From Crocodylus rhombifer (taxonomy: Eukaryota > Chordata > Crocodylia > Crocodylidae): a DNA stretch of 64,000 nt. The notes beneath the pieces are model-generated. The model searched no databases. It was not told the origin of the DNA and worked only from the letters and a program-made list of their open reading frames with translations. Each line of letters opens with the position of its first letter. Position 1 is the stretch's first letter. Shown here one piece after another: positions 33,046-44,599 of the stretch. The DNA is taken from the NCBI GenBank assembly GCA_038503035.1, contig JAVSML010024311.1:759389-823388 (forward strand), given 5' to 3'. A program made the position numbers and the translations under genes.

Positions 33046-35111
33046 GTCCAAGAGTAGCCCAAGAGCTTAAACTAGTACAAGTGAGGGCATGTAACAGCTT
33101 GCTGTAACCAATAAATGACACAAGCTGCCCATTTTTAAATTATTGACCCCTGTTGTTGACATGATACCTGTAATATTTAATAAGGCTACAAGGGGCACAC
33201 CAGTGGTTAATGTTGTGCTCTGGTAAAAAGGAGAAATGTCTTGCTTTCTGATTCTGATCATGTACTTATATTACACTCTAATAGCATGACTGCCCTGAAA
33301 GGAGTGCTGCCTTGAATGCCATGGACTCTGCAAATTCACTCTCCTTCTCTATTTCCATTATTAAGCCTTTAAATTCTTGTTTCTTATCATAAACCTTATC
33401 CTTTGCTGAAGTCAATTTCCATTAAGTAGCTTGTTGCTTCTAATTTCTTTTGACAGGATGTAGTGATACAGGGAAAGAGGTCATTCACCTGTGCTATAAT
33501 CAACTCTTCATTCTGGCTCATCTCAGTTTTTCAGATGAGTTTGTCTAGACACTGCTGCTTTCAAAGCTACTTAGTGTAGAGGGAAAATTTCATTCAAATG
33601 AGTTGTGCAATTAATTGAGTACAATTTTTGAATTTGAATTTTTTGTAAAATGTTTAATTTTGGCAAACCCAGCCTTGAAAAAAATGTTGGTATATATTTC
33701 AGTAAACAGTTTTTCAGCTTTACAACCTGCTGTAGAGTTAACAAAAAATAGTTCAGTTTCTAAAACTTGGTGTCAAATTTTCTAAATTAGAATGAGGAAT
33801 TTTGAATTTTTTTCCTGACTTTTACTGGTTTTGCAACCAGTTGACTAGAAAAAAAATGTAGAAAAGTACAAATGTATTATTAGTGTTTAATCACTCAGTT
33901 GTACCATGCTGTGGTTTGTCTAATTGTAGAGAAACATTTTTCCCCACTGTATCTATAAAATCACTTAATTTTCCTTTCATAGGAATTTGACATCAGTCTA
34001 GCTCCATGGATCTTAACTAAGGTTGCTCATGTTTGAAATGTGTGAGAGAACAATCAAATTTGTTCCATACTGTATTACAGTTTATGCTAAGTAATTTTTT
34101 TAAGGTTAAAATATTATTCACTATGCTAAAGGTATATTATTGCATAGTTCCTAGTATAGGGGGAGAATATACTGAAAGAAAAATAATATGCAACAAAATA
34201 ATTCTCTCCAAACTTGGAACTCAAACTTAACAAGAACCTCACAGCATTGTAACACTGAGACAGATGTTAACACCACACAATATTTAAAAACATATTGCCA
34301 TTTCCCTGCCACTCTATCTAAAGCATAGTATAGTTTTACAATATTGATATGGAAAAATACTATTAAGTATCATCTTACTGCTAAATGAGGGAAAGTTCCT
34401 TGTCCTCTCAGTCTGTCAGAACTCACATGTTAAAGTTAGCTGGACTGATTTGATGGAGCATGAGGAAGAGACAAGTGCAAAGCTCTGCATCAGCGGATGC
34501 TGGTGTTTCAGCACCAGGTGCCACCCTCCTCACAGAACGCATACTGAACAAATGCAATTGCATAGTGTTAGATGATGTGGTGGTGCTTGACAGTGCTGTT
34601 TTGGATGAAACATGAAACTGAAATCCTGACTACCTGTGGTACTTCAATATCCAAAGACTCATATTGTTAAAAAACAGCTAATTCATCCTGTCTTGGTCAT
34701 CTTGCAGCTTGGGTAAGCTCTTTTCACTTCTTTCTCTGTGTCTCTAAACCCAACTGATTCAGTGTCCCTCTGCTAAATATAGTAGACCATTAGGGTTATA
34801 TCTTATCAGTATGCTGCACTAGCTACCACTACAGGATTTAGTCCAGTATGCCTGTGTTTACCTTTATAACACAACACAAACATATACCAGACTTTCTGGA
34901 GTCTGACTTCCTTACAGGACAAATACATTTGATAGGAACACTAAGGCTGATTGAACCTAAGAGCTTGTGGGAGTCAGAATTCTGCATTCTCAGCATAGGA
35001 CCACTGGCAGAGGAACTTGAGATGACAGAAGAAGCTGACCCTGACTCTTAACATCTTCAGCAAAAGATGTCAGATTAATTGATTGGGACACAGAGACAAT
35101 GAGAGGTTAAT
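33046..35111. other. no gene seen; AT-rich
   Basis: AT-rich, with TTTTGAATTT-like low complexity at 33620-33850. Nothing coding can be supported. Confidence 0.6.
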
Positions 35112-35800
35112 TAATAGATTCATAGATTGGAAGGGCTGGAAGGGACCTTGCAAGATCATCAGGCCCAGACCCCCTGCATGAAGCAGGAAAGACAACTGGG
35201 GTCATGTGACCCCAGCAAGTGACCATCCAGTCTTCTCTTGAAGATTTCTCTCTGGAGGGAGCCTATTCCACAGTCTGGACACCCTAACTGTGAAGAACTT
35301 ATTCCTAGTGTTAAGCCTGAAACAGTCTTCCAGGAGTTTGTAGCCATTACTCCTAGTTTTCCTCAAGGGTGCCCCGGTGAACAGTTGTTTACGGGGCACC
35401 CTGATGCAGTGGTAAGCTGCTACCAAGTCCTCTCTCAGGCTTCTCTTTTTTTAGGATGAAGAGTACCGAGTCCCTTAGCCCTTCGTCAAATGGCTTGCCG
35501 TGCAACTTTCTAATCATACAGGTGACTCTTCTTTGGACTCTCTCAAACTATAACACATTCTTGTTGAATTATGGCACCCAGAACTGGACACATATACTCC
35601 AGCTGTGAGAGAAATGAGTGCTGACCAGTGCTGACCAAAGCAGAAGAATAACTTCCTTGGTTTTGCCTGAGACACATTGATTGATGTATGCCAGAATATT
35701 ATTTGCCTTGCTGGATACAGCATCGCTCTGATGGCTCATATTCATTCTGCGGTCTATTATTACCCCTATTTCCCTTTCAACTTTGGTGCTTGTCAGTTGA

Positions 35801-36740
35801 CTCCCCACCCCCACTCACACCCAGTACCTCCCAGCCCTGTGGTACAGACAGGGGGCAGCACACAGCCCCGACCCCCTCCTTGCCTACAGGGAAGAAGCTG
35901 GTGCTGAGTGCAGGGATAACTGGCATCCTGCCCGCCCCATGGCTGGCACTCCCTGCTGCAGGTGCTCACAGCCCATGTGGAGCTATCTGGAATAGGCACA
36001 GGCAGCCCCACATGGGCTCCAAGCAGCTACAGCACAGGGCGCTGGCCATGGGGCAAGCAAACGCCACTTTTCCCCGCACTCAGCACCAGTTTGTAACCTG
36101 CCCCGGAGCTCACACGCTGGGCAGCCCACAGGTGGTGGTGGCAAACAGTGCCTGGCATGGCACACGGGGGGGAGGGGGGACGCTGCAGCTGCTGTCACCA
36201 CATGCAGCCCCAACAGGAGATCCTAGAGCTGACGCGGGGCCAGGCTGGCAGCAGGGCCAGGTTACAAGGTGCTGCTGAGTGCGGTGGAGAAAAGCAGCCC
36301 CTCCTTGCTCCATGCCTTGTGCCCCATGCTGCACCCACTTGCAGCCTGTGCCTGCTCCAGACAGCCCTGTGCGGGCTGTAAGCAGCTGCAGCAGGGAGTG
36401 CTGGCCATGGGGCTAGCTACCCAGATCAAGGACAACAAGAACTCCTTTTTTAAATACATACGGGGCAAAAAGAAGGTATTGGGTAACATGGGGCCCCTGC
36501 AAGACACGCTAGGAAATCTGGTTGTCACCCCAGATGACAAAGCTAACCTATTTAATGACTTCTTTGTCTCCATTTTCCTGAGCAGGGACTGGATCAGCAC
36601 CCCCACCAGGCCCCAGAGGAGGCACCCCTAGGCCAAGGGTCAGTAAGGATCTAGTCAGGGAGCTTCTGGAGGGACAGGATGTATTTAAATCATCTGGTCT
36701 AGATGATCTCCACCCCAGAGTGCTGAGGGAATTAGCCGAG
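35801..36740. mobile_element. composite insertion in CR1-E (hAT-like piece plus CR1 piece)
   Basis: It is flanked by near-identical copies of CR1-E sequence (35753-35800 and 36740-36787, two mismatches). 35810-36410 is GC-rich and shares GGCACTCCCTGCTGCAGG and ATAGGCACAGGCAGCCCC blocks with the hAT element at 32485-32932. 36411-36740 is CR1. Frames across it (35688-36278) are compositional. Confidence 0.65.
36411..36740 (+). mobile_element. CR1 type I fragment (CR1-F), truncated at both ends
   Basis: Plus-strand pre-RT region: LATQIKDNKNSFFKYIRGKK, then NMGPLQDTLGN, ANLFNDFFVSIFLSRD, and a stretch ending GTGCTGAGGGAATTAGCCGA. It is closely similar to CR1-A 10852-11160. The missing 3' end is unusual for a LINE copy and suggests recombination. 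Confidence 0.8.
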
Positions 36741-36955
36741 GTCTATTATTACCCCTATGTCCCTTTCAACTGTGGTGCTTGTCAGTTTGGTGCCAATGAG
36801 CCTGTAGGTAGGCTGGGGATTGTTAGTCCCTAGATGAAGCACTTTACATTTCTTGATGTTGAACTTCATCTCGTTCTGAGCCACCCAGCTTGGTAGCCTG
36901 TCTAGGGCTGCCTGTATCTGCAGCCTATCTTCAAGTGCTGTAGCAAAACCCCCAG

Positions 36956-38384
36956 TTTTTCTTCTTTTTTTAAAAAATACATTCCCTCCCCTTCTACTAA
37001 CCACTTCTGACTTTCTTGCTGCCCTCTCTATCCCTTATAAGTGATTACAAGTAGAACTAGGTAAGCTAAGTTCTTGTATGCTATTATTGTAATAAGTCCC
37101 TTTTTATATTGTAAATAGTGTTCTGTTTGTATTGATTTTTACTGTTTTATATTGTATTATATTGTATTCCTATCATTTGTGCATTGATTTTTATTGTTTC
37201 ATATTAACATTGTATGATTTAGGCCTGCAATGTGTGTTGGCATGAATGATATCAAGTATCCATTTTGTGTGTCAGGTTCCCACCTTGTTCCTATCTTGTC
37301 CCCATGCCCTGTTGTGTAAGTATGTTGTAACCTATGACTCATACCTACCCCTCCTATGTAACTTGGTTCCTGAATGAATAGGTATGAATGAGGGTGCTTG
37401 AGAGACAATGGCAGTAGGTCTAAAAATAGCTCCCTCTGAATGACCGAACTATCAACTTAACGACCCAACCACCACCCTCCCTGGCTCAAGATTTTGAAGA
37501 CAAAGACTGCTGCAGAAGTCAGTCAACCCACTATCACAGACACCTGAAATGGCATGTCCTTACTTAGGAGTGCACATGCTCAGTGCACCAGGGGCTGACT
37601 CTTGCCTGGGCATGCGCCTGCTGCTAGGGTCATAGGTAGTCCTCCTTACCACCACTTATCTGCCCCCTGATCTCCCAGCTGTCTGCCTCAGTTTCCAGCC
37701 TCAATCTCCCAGCTCTCTGCCTCAGTTTCAAGCCCCAAGCTCCCAGCTTTCTGCCTCTCTCTCTTTCCTGGCTGTCTCCTCCTTGCCACTGGGCTTTTTC
37801 TCTTGCACCAGTGACCTCAAGTAACTCTGGGGCCACTTGATCTTAAGTAACCCCAAGCCTCAGTTCCTCAGCCAGCTTCTCTGCAGTCTACTGGTTCTAA
37901 TCCCAGTTCCAGCAAGTTTCACTCCTTACACTTTCTCTCTCACCTTAACCTTTCTCCAAGTACCCTAAGCACACACATACACCTGACACTACTCAAGTTA
38001 GGAACTCACCTGTGTGTATGTGTAGGTGGGTGGTTTGTGTGTGAACTGGTGAATATACCATATATATGGTATTGTGTGTGTGATATATGAATTAGAGATC
38101 CATGTATATGTATTGGGTGTACGAGTATTGACAATTGATTTTTGTCTAACTTTTGGTGTGCATAGTGTGTAGGTGCTTGAATTGGTGATAGCTGTGCATG
38201 TGCCTGAGTTGCTAGTGTATGTGTATACACCTGGTGAGGGTGTATGCACCTAGAGTGTGTGCATGTGCCTAATTGATGTTCGTGTGTGTGTGTATGTGCA
38301 ATTGTACACCCCACCCTCCAGTCTAACAGTGTGATATTGAGATCCTGAGAGTTGGCCTGACTCCACAGGGCAACAGCATGACCA
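36956..38384. other. non-coding; local tandem and GT-rich repeats
   Basis: 37110-37215 contains two TTGATTTTTA(C/T)TGTTT-type copies. 37655-37770 is an imperfect tandem of CTCCCAGCTCTCTGCCTCAG units. 38005-38310 is rich in TGTGTGTATG and contains the palindrome TACCATATATATGGTA near 38055-38070. No gene seen. Confidence 0.6.
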
Positions 38385-38760
38385 CGCTTCCCCATAACTT
38401 GGTGTCATACATGAACTTGGCCAGTGAGCTCTTCATCCCCACATTCAAATCATTGATAAAAGAACTGGACCAAGCACCTTCCCCTGAAGACACCACTGGC
38501 CACGTCTCACCAGGATGACACAGATCTGTTCATTAGAAGTCTCTGGGTCCTACCCTGCAACAAGCTTCCTACCCACCTAACTGTCATGCAGTTAAGCCTG
38601 CAATCCTGCAATTTTCCCATGAGAACATCATTGGATACCAGATCAAAGGCCTTTTGGAAGACAAGTTATACAATGTTGACCTCCTTTCTCTTATTTAGGT
38701 GGTGAGTTACCTGGTCGTAGAAGGAGATGAGATTGGTAAGACAAGACCTACCATGGCACG
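38385..38760 (-). mobile_element. old CR1-clade fragment, antisense
   Basis: Minus-strand reading gives SCLTNLISFYDQVTHHL, QKAFDLVSNDVLMGKL, VRWVGSLLQGRTQR and a degraded palm ending HQVMG. Several stops occur. More diverged than the other CR1 copies and truncated at both ends. Confidence 0.75.
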
Positions 38761-38987
38761 GTTAAATGTAGAGGTTGCCACTCTATTACATTAGTACTTT
38801 AACTACCTGGCAATGTGGCTCCAGCACAGGGTTTAGCTTAGCACCAGTGGATTGGGTTCTACAAACATGAGGGTGGATGAAGACATGAGGACAATGCTCT
38901 TTGTGCCATCAGGCCTGGCTGGAAACCCTGGCAGAAAGCCAGTGTCCCAAACCCATTTCCCTCCTTCTCACTGGAGACAGAAGAAAG

Positions 38988-40706
38988 AAGACAAGCTAAC
39001 ATGTTTAACGATTTCTTTGCCTCTGTCTTCCTAAGTAGGGACTAGAACAGCCACCTCCCTGCTGGGCCCCCCTCGGGCCTGGGGGGAGGCACACCTGGGC
39101 CACAGGTTAGCGAGGATTTAGTTAGGGAGCTTCTGGAGGGGTTGGACGTATTCAAGTCAGCCGGCCCGGATGATCTCCACCCTAGAGTTCTAAAGGAACT
39201 GGCCGAGGTCATTGCAAGTCCCCTGGCACAACTTTACGAGCACTTGTGGTGCTCTGGTGAGGTACCAGAGGACTGGAAGAGGGCCAACGTGGTCCCCATC
39301 TTCAAAAAAGGCAGGAAGAAGGACCCAGGAAGCTATAGGCTGGTTAGTCTTACCTCGATCCTAGGCAAGCTGTTCGAGAAAATTATGCTGGCACACATCC
39401 AGGAGGGGCCAGCAGGGGACTGCATGCTTAGGGGCAACCAACATGGGTTCATCAGTGGCAGGTCCTGTCAGACCAACCTGGTGGCCTTTTACAATCAGAT
39501 CACCAGATCATTAGATGCAGGGGTAGCAGTGGATATAATAGTCTTCCTGGACTTCCGGAAGGCTTTTGACACTGTCTCTCACCCCGGTCTCATTAAGAAA
39601 CTGGGGGGCTGTGGTGTAGACACCCACACAGTCAAATGGGTCGCCAACTGGCTGGTGGGCCACACCCAGAGGGTGGTAGTGGATGGGTCCTTCTCAACCT
39701 GGAAGGACGTGGGCAGTGGGGTTCTGCAGGGCTCGGTCCTCGGGCCTGCACTGTTCAACATCTTCATCAGTGATTTGGATGAGGGGGTAAAAAGCACCCT
39801 CTTCAAATTTGCTGATGACACTAAGATGTGGGGGGATGTGGGCATGCTAGAAGGGAGGAACAGGCTACAATCAGACCTAGACAGGTTACAAGGGTGGGCG
39901 GACGAGAATAGGATGGGTTTCAACACAGACAAGTGCAAGGTGATGCACCTCGGGATGAACAACCGGCACCATACCTACAGGTTAGAGAACTCCCCTCTTG
40001 TCAGCACGGAGGTGGAAAGGGATCTGGGGGTCATCATTGACTCCAAGATGAACATGGGCCAGCAGTGTGGGGAGGCAGTTAGGAAGGCGAACCGCACCTT
40101 GGCATGCATCCACAGATGCATCTCGAGCAGGTCCAAAGAGGTGATCCTCCCCCTCTATGCGGCACTGGTCAGGCCGCAACTGGAGTATTGCATCCAGTTC
40201 TGGGCGCTACGCTTCAAGAGGGATGTCGACAGCATGGAGAGGGTCCAGAGGAGGGCCACTCGTATGATCAGGGGACAACAGGGCAGGCCCTATGAGGAGA
40301 GGCTACAGGACCTGAACCTGTTCAGCCTCCAAAAGAGAAGGCTGAGGGGGGATCTTGTGGCCTGTTATAAACTAGTCAGGGGGGATCAGCAGGCATTGGG
40401 GGAGTCACTGTTCCCCCGAGCACCGCCAGGAATGACCAGGAATAACGGTCACAAGCTGGCAGAGGGTAGGTTTAGGTTGGATATCAGGAAGCGCCACTTC
40501 ACAGTCAGGGCGGCTAGGGTCTGGAACCAGCTTCCAAGAGAAGTGGTGCAGGCTCCTACCCTGGGGGTGTTTAAGAGGAGGTTGGATGAACATCTTGTTG
40601 GGGTCATTTGACCCCAGTATTCTTTGCTGCCATGGCAGGGGGTCAGACTAGATGATCTGCTCAGGTCCCTTCCGACCCTAGAATCTATGAAACTATGAAA
40701 CTATGG
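38988..40706 (+). mobile_element. CR1 LINE type I (CR1-G), 5'-truncated
   Basis: It starts at a segment equal to KANMFNDFFASVF, shifted out of frame before 39100, and runs through a long open RT frame to a complete 3' UTR. The UTR ends AATCTATGAAACTATGAAAC near 40706, the CR1 octamer-like tail. Least decayed of the type-I copies here. Confidence 0.93.
39142..40611 (+). CDS. CR1 reverse transcriptase, partial ORF2 (489 aa)
   Basis: Encodes the RNA-directed DNA polymerase part of CR1 ORF2, which copies the LINE RNA at the target site. Motifs: NVVPIFKKGRKKDPGSYRLV (residues 49-68), GNQHGFISGRSCQTNLVAF (98-116), VFLDFRKAFDTVSHP (134-148; first catalytic Asp about 137), VLQGSVLGPALFNIFISDLD (194-213), and FADDTKMWGDVG (223-234; catalytic Asp pair intact). 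The C-terminal domain has SMERVQRRATRMIRGQQGRP and ends HLVGVI. The start is an internal Met; homologous residues upstream are in another frame, so this is not a native start. The endonuclease and ORF1 are missing, so it cannot mobilise on its own. It carries an extra residue in VDIIVFLDF relative to the type-I copies at 14.6 and 31.3 kb. Confidence 0.85.
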   Translation: MDVFKSAGPDDLHPRVLKELAEVIASPLAQLYEHLWCSGEVPEDWKRANVVPIFKKGRKKDPGSYRLVSLTSILGKLFEKIMLAHIQEGPAGDCMLRGNQHGFISGRSCQTNLVAFYNQITRSLDAGVAVDIIVFLDFRKAFDTVSHPGLIKKLGGCGVDTHTVKWVANWLVGHTQRVVVDGSFSTWKDVGSGVLQGSVLGPALFNIFISDLDEGVKSTLFKFADDTKMWGDVGMLEGRNRLQSDLDRLQGWADENRMGFNTDKCKVMHLGMNNRHHTYRLENSPLVSTEVERDLGVIIDSKMNMGQQCGEAVRKANRTLACIHRCISSRSKEVILPLYAALVRPQLEYCIQFWALRFKRDVDSMERVQRRATRMIRGQQGRPYEERLQDLNLFSLQKRRLRGDLVACYKLVRGDQQALGESLFPRAPPGMTRNNGHKLAEGRFRLDIRKRHFTVRAARVWNQLPREVVQAPTLGVFKRRLDEHLVGVI

Positions 40707-41309
40707 ATCTCCATGCCTCATGAGACACAGAAATAGACCCTATCCTCATGTAATGTTGTGCTTGAGAGCCAGGCCCAACCAGCCTACTTTATTTCAGGGA
40801 CATTATATCTGATGCACCACAAAAGGACCCGGTAAAAGAAACAATAACAATCACCCTTGTTGAAGGTGGACAATTCTTTCAGGAAGCCATGTCCTAAAAT
40901 GATGAACTACATTTTTGTACTCGAGAAACTGTATACTGAGTTCAAATCCTACTGCATAAATGGCTCATATTGCAAGGTCAGTTGGATATCACTTTTGAGC
41001 CCTACCATGGTTTAAATCAGGAATATGCCCCAGGAAATTAGTTAAATTAAACCACTGTAAATGAAGGGAAATGAGGATCTTTCTTTCTTGGCTTCCTGAA
41101 GCATTTATCATTTATAAAACAAACAAAAAACTTGTTCATGAACACTATGGTTACAAACACCTTACAATATATGCTGCCAGTCTGTCTCTGGCATTTAATT
41201 TGTTTATCTTCCACCCTAGAGTGTTGTGTAGTACTGCTCTTTACTATTAAACAGCTGCTATTTTTCAGAGGTTTCACATTTCCAGTAATGGATGATTATT
41301 CTTCATAGT
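40707..41309. other. no gene seen
   Basis: AT-rich non-coding sequence between CR1-G and the MITE pair. Confidence 0.55.
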
Positions 41310-41600
41310 GGGTACATCTACACATGCAATTAATGCTATGCAGTAAACTTCAATGCCAGCTGAGCTGCAGGAAATTGCTCCTGGGTGCAGCATCTACATG
41401 TGAGCCCAGAACAGGAGCAATTTGAGTTGTAGTGGAGCAGGCCTTCAGCTGGCTGGGTGGACTAGTTGTAATTTACACCTACAGTCAGTGTTCACACATG
41501 CAGTTACAGTGCCCTAATACTGTCACACGTGTATATGGTGATGCTTTACTGCAGAGATAATTAGTTTATTCCATAGTAAAGTGCATGTGTAGATGCACCC
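41310..41600. mobile_element. 291-bp MITE, GGGTGCATCTACACATG family
   Basis: The left end GGGTACATCTACACATGCAA and the right end (inverted) GGGTGCATCTACACATGCAC form good terminal inverted repeats. The trinucleotide AGT flanks both sides (41307-41309 and 41601-41603). Confidence 0.78.
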
Positions 41601-41603
41601 AGT

Positions 41604-41958
41604 GGGTGTGTCCACATGAGCCATTTACTGTGGAGTTGCCTAATTAGCTCCACAGTAAATATTTCAGCATGGACAGAGTAAACTAATTAACTCCACCATA
41701 GGTTAGTACCTATAAATTCAAGTATTATCCCACTATGGAGTTTTTTACTCTGCCACAATGCCCATTTAGGCACTGCTGGCAGGGGCACGAAGATGCTTCA
41801 GTGCGGGGGCTGCATGCTGGCTTGCTGGGGCTGCGACGACCTGGCTGGACGTGCTGTAGCCCTGGGCACATGTTCAAACATGGCTCTTAAGAGCAATAAA
41901 CAGAGCATATTGTGCCAGAGTTTATTGCTGTGCATTAACTGCACATGTAAACGAACCT
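41604..41958. mobile_element. 355-bp MITE adjacent to the previous one
   Basis: It begins GGGTGTGTCCACATGAGCC directly after the shared AGT and ends CATGTAAACGAACCTG. Internal TTTACTGTGGAG motifs and a central hairpin at about 41700-41733 match the copies at 19262 and 50043. Confidence 0.65.
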
Positions 41959-44599
41959 GCTGTGTACCATTGTGTAGGGCACAAATGTAGTGGTTGGACA
42001 TGCGTTCCAAATCTGACAGCAGAATTTGGCCCTATATTTCCAAGTCATATGTGAATCCTTTGGGAGAACAGCTAACACATATCCATAATGATTTATAATG
42101 ACTACTTGTGTAGCTGATTTTAGAATCCTTCTCACCCAGTCTTATTAACCAAATTCAAAAAGAGGTTGGTTTATTCTTATTCATTTGTTTTCAGACTATC
42201 CCTGAATAGTCAGTAGAATTCTAGGGCAAAGAGCTCTTTCTAGAAATTTAATGGGTTGATAAAAACATGTAGTTTCAAAATCACTCACCAAAAATTTCAT
42301 CAGAGGGGATCTCATGCTATTGCTCCCCACATGTAGCCCATATATCATTTTAATTGTAGTGCATTACCCTCTGTTTATCATCCCTTCTGAAGCCATGTGG
42401 AATACTCATCTTCTCTAATCCTTGTCTATAGTATTTCTAAAGTACTTTACAAGCTCGGAGTAACTGACTTTAATGCCTTGCAGCAGCTGAGCTGGTAGCA
42501 CACATGATATCTTAAATGTAACAATCAAAGGAGCATGCAAGATTTTGGTATTTCCGCTAGCTTGCAGATGTGCAGTATCCAGGTCCAAAAACTGTAATGT
42601 CAATTTTAGGCTAAAAAAGTTTAAAACAAAATAATGACTCACTGCCCTGTGTCAACACCCTTCTAATGTGAGGGGGCACCCTCAGATAGGGATAGCACTA
42701 GTATTAAATATCAGTTATCTGAACCCTATAGTAATTTCTTTTTTGTATGTGTGTCCATGAATAACCTTGCTCAAGATTTATGTAATGGAATGTATTGTTT
42801 TATTAATCCAGAGCATATGGAATTCTCCAGGTGCTAAGCTTTGATCTTCCTGCCTTTCTGCGTATTAAGTTTTCTGGTACTCATTGACACTGATGCTCTT
42901 GATTTAAGGTAATCCTCTTCTTGTAGGAGGCAGAATAAAAGCAAGTGAACTTCATGGTGAAATTGCAATCTTTTTCTTTTGTTTGGCCTCAGGTCTGTTT
43001 GAATCTCCCCATAATTTAGTTCAGAAGAATCCAGCCAAAAGTATTAGGAGTAAAAGTAGATCCTTCTGTAACATTTTATGACATGGAATGCCATTTGTGG
43101 CACATTACATTACAGCTTGAAATATTCAAATTCACTAACTAGGATTTACATTAAAACAGCTGAGCAGTGTAAAAACAAGAAAGCAGTTTCCCATGTCCCC
43201 TGGCTGGTAATAAAGGAAATGAGTATTGTTTTGGGGATGATAGGAGAACCTTGACAGATAAAACAAAGAAAAAATGTTGAAAATATTCTTCCAAGAAAAA
43301 CAGATGGCTGGCATAACATGCCACTAAGTTAATTTTCTAGGTCCTGCCCACAGAAACAGGGAAGAGAAATTAACAGGTTCCTTCCTGATTTGCTTCTTAT
43401 CCATTTCCATTCAATACAGTAGGGATAGCTTCCTTATCACCCCTCATCAATGTTTTTCTTGTACCCCCTGATAACTTGTGATAAGCACATGCTGCAGTAG
43501 AGTGCACTTAACACAGGACAATATTCATCAGCCTAATTATGTAGATTGTGGGGCAGGCTGCTGGAGTCAATGGATCATACACACTGGTGCATGATCAGAC
43601 TCATTCTTTTCCTCTTTAGTTTTCTGTTGCATTTCTTATCCACAGTATATTCCCTAGAGTGTGTTCTGCATTCATCCCACCCATGGAATTACCTTCAAAG
43701 TAAAAAAGGTGACAGCATACATTGGAACAGGGATGGGCAGACTCATCTGGATAAAATTAGCAGTCACCCAGAATTTGATACAAACCGAAACAGAAACTGG
43801 TCAGTGGTTCAAAAAAATTGGTTAATAATTTTCCCTCACAGAAAAATTAGAAGTACTAAAATACCCTCCAAAAGCATTTATTTATTCTGGGGTGTCTGGT
43901 TTAGTTAAAACTGTGAAATAGAGGATGCCATGGACAATCCAGACCATATAGGTCTTTAAGTCTGTTCATCTGAAGATTCGATCCTGATTTGGACATAGAC
44001 ATAGATTTTAAAGTTTTTTCTACGTACCTTGAGATAGCAGGTCTGGCTTGTGAATGCTGCAATGCTGGGTCTGCCAGGGAGCATATGGTGGGGGGCGCCC
44101 GCATCCTCCCGGTTTGGTGATTGGCCGCAGGGGGACCCTGGGTGTCCTCCCCAGACCGAGGTGGCAGCAGTTGCTGAGCTGGGGGGGCATAGGGGAGCCC
44201 CCTAGCGTGCTCCCCAGTGGAGCCAGAAGTGGACTGGAAGTGCTTCTGGTCCACTTCTGGGTCTGCTGCCGAGCATGCTGCGGAGCCCCCTGCACTCCTG
44301 TGGGATGCTCCATGCACCAAAGTATCACAGCATTCACTAGCCCCAGCTACCTAGGGGTATGTAGAAAAAACATTTAAAGCTGTCTCTATGTCCAAATCTC
44401 TGAATCTTTCCGAATCTCTCCAGATTGATTCAGAGAGTTCTGAATCAATTTGGAGAGATTAAAGGTTCCTCTGATTCAATTCAGATTTGGAGATTCAGCC
44501 ACCAAATCGGGCTGAATCTCCACTGAATTGAATCAGGGACCTAAACTTTGCATAGCCCTAATAAGCAGGCCTGTACCTTGTAGAACTTCGAGACTCCTG
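41959..44599. other. no gene seen; one GC-rich patch
   Basis: Mostly AT-rich. 44040-44330 is GC-rich, and its frames on both strands lack domains. 44395-44535 contains repeated GATTCAATTCAGATT and CTGAATCTC motifs in both orientations, probably part of an unidentified MITE. Confidence 0.55.

Larger units (their letters stand above)
35112..36955 (-). mobile_element. CR1 LINE (CR1-E), antisense, interrupted
   Basis: Its 3' end is at 35112 (TTCATAGATTGGAAGGGCTG read antisense). The C-terminal domain and part of the RT extend to 35800 (minus strand: VEREIGVIIDRRMNMSHQSD, CVSGKTKEVILLL). The upstream part resumes at 36741-36955 (LEDRLQIQAALDRLPSWVAQ, NIKKCKVLHLG). It is 5'-truncated near 36955. 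About 48 bases are present on both sides of the interruption. Inactive. Confidence 0.85.

Noticed and set aside
35688..36278. 196-aa plus frame
   Set aside because: Runs from antisense CR1 into a hAT-like GC-rich block; a chimera without a domain.
38000..38310. CRISPR-like or regulatory array
   Set aside because: Simple GT-rich microsatellite with irregular spacing; a vertebrate context also argues against CRISPR.
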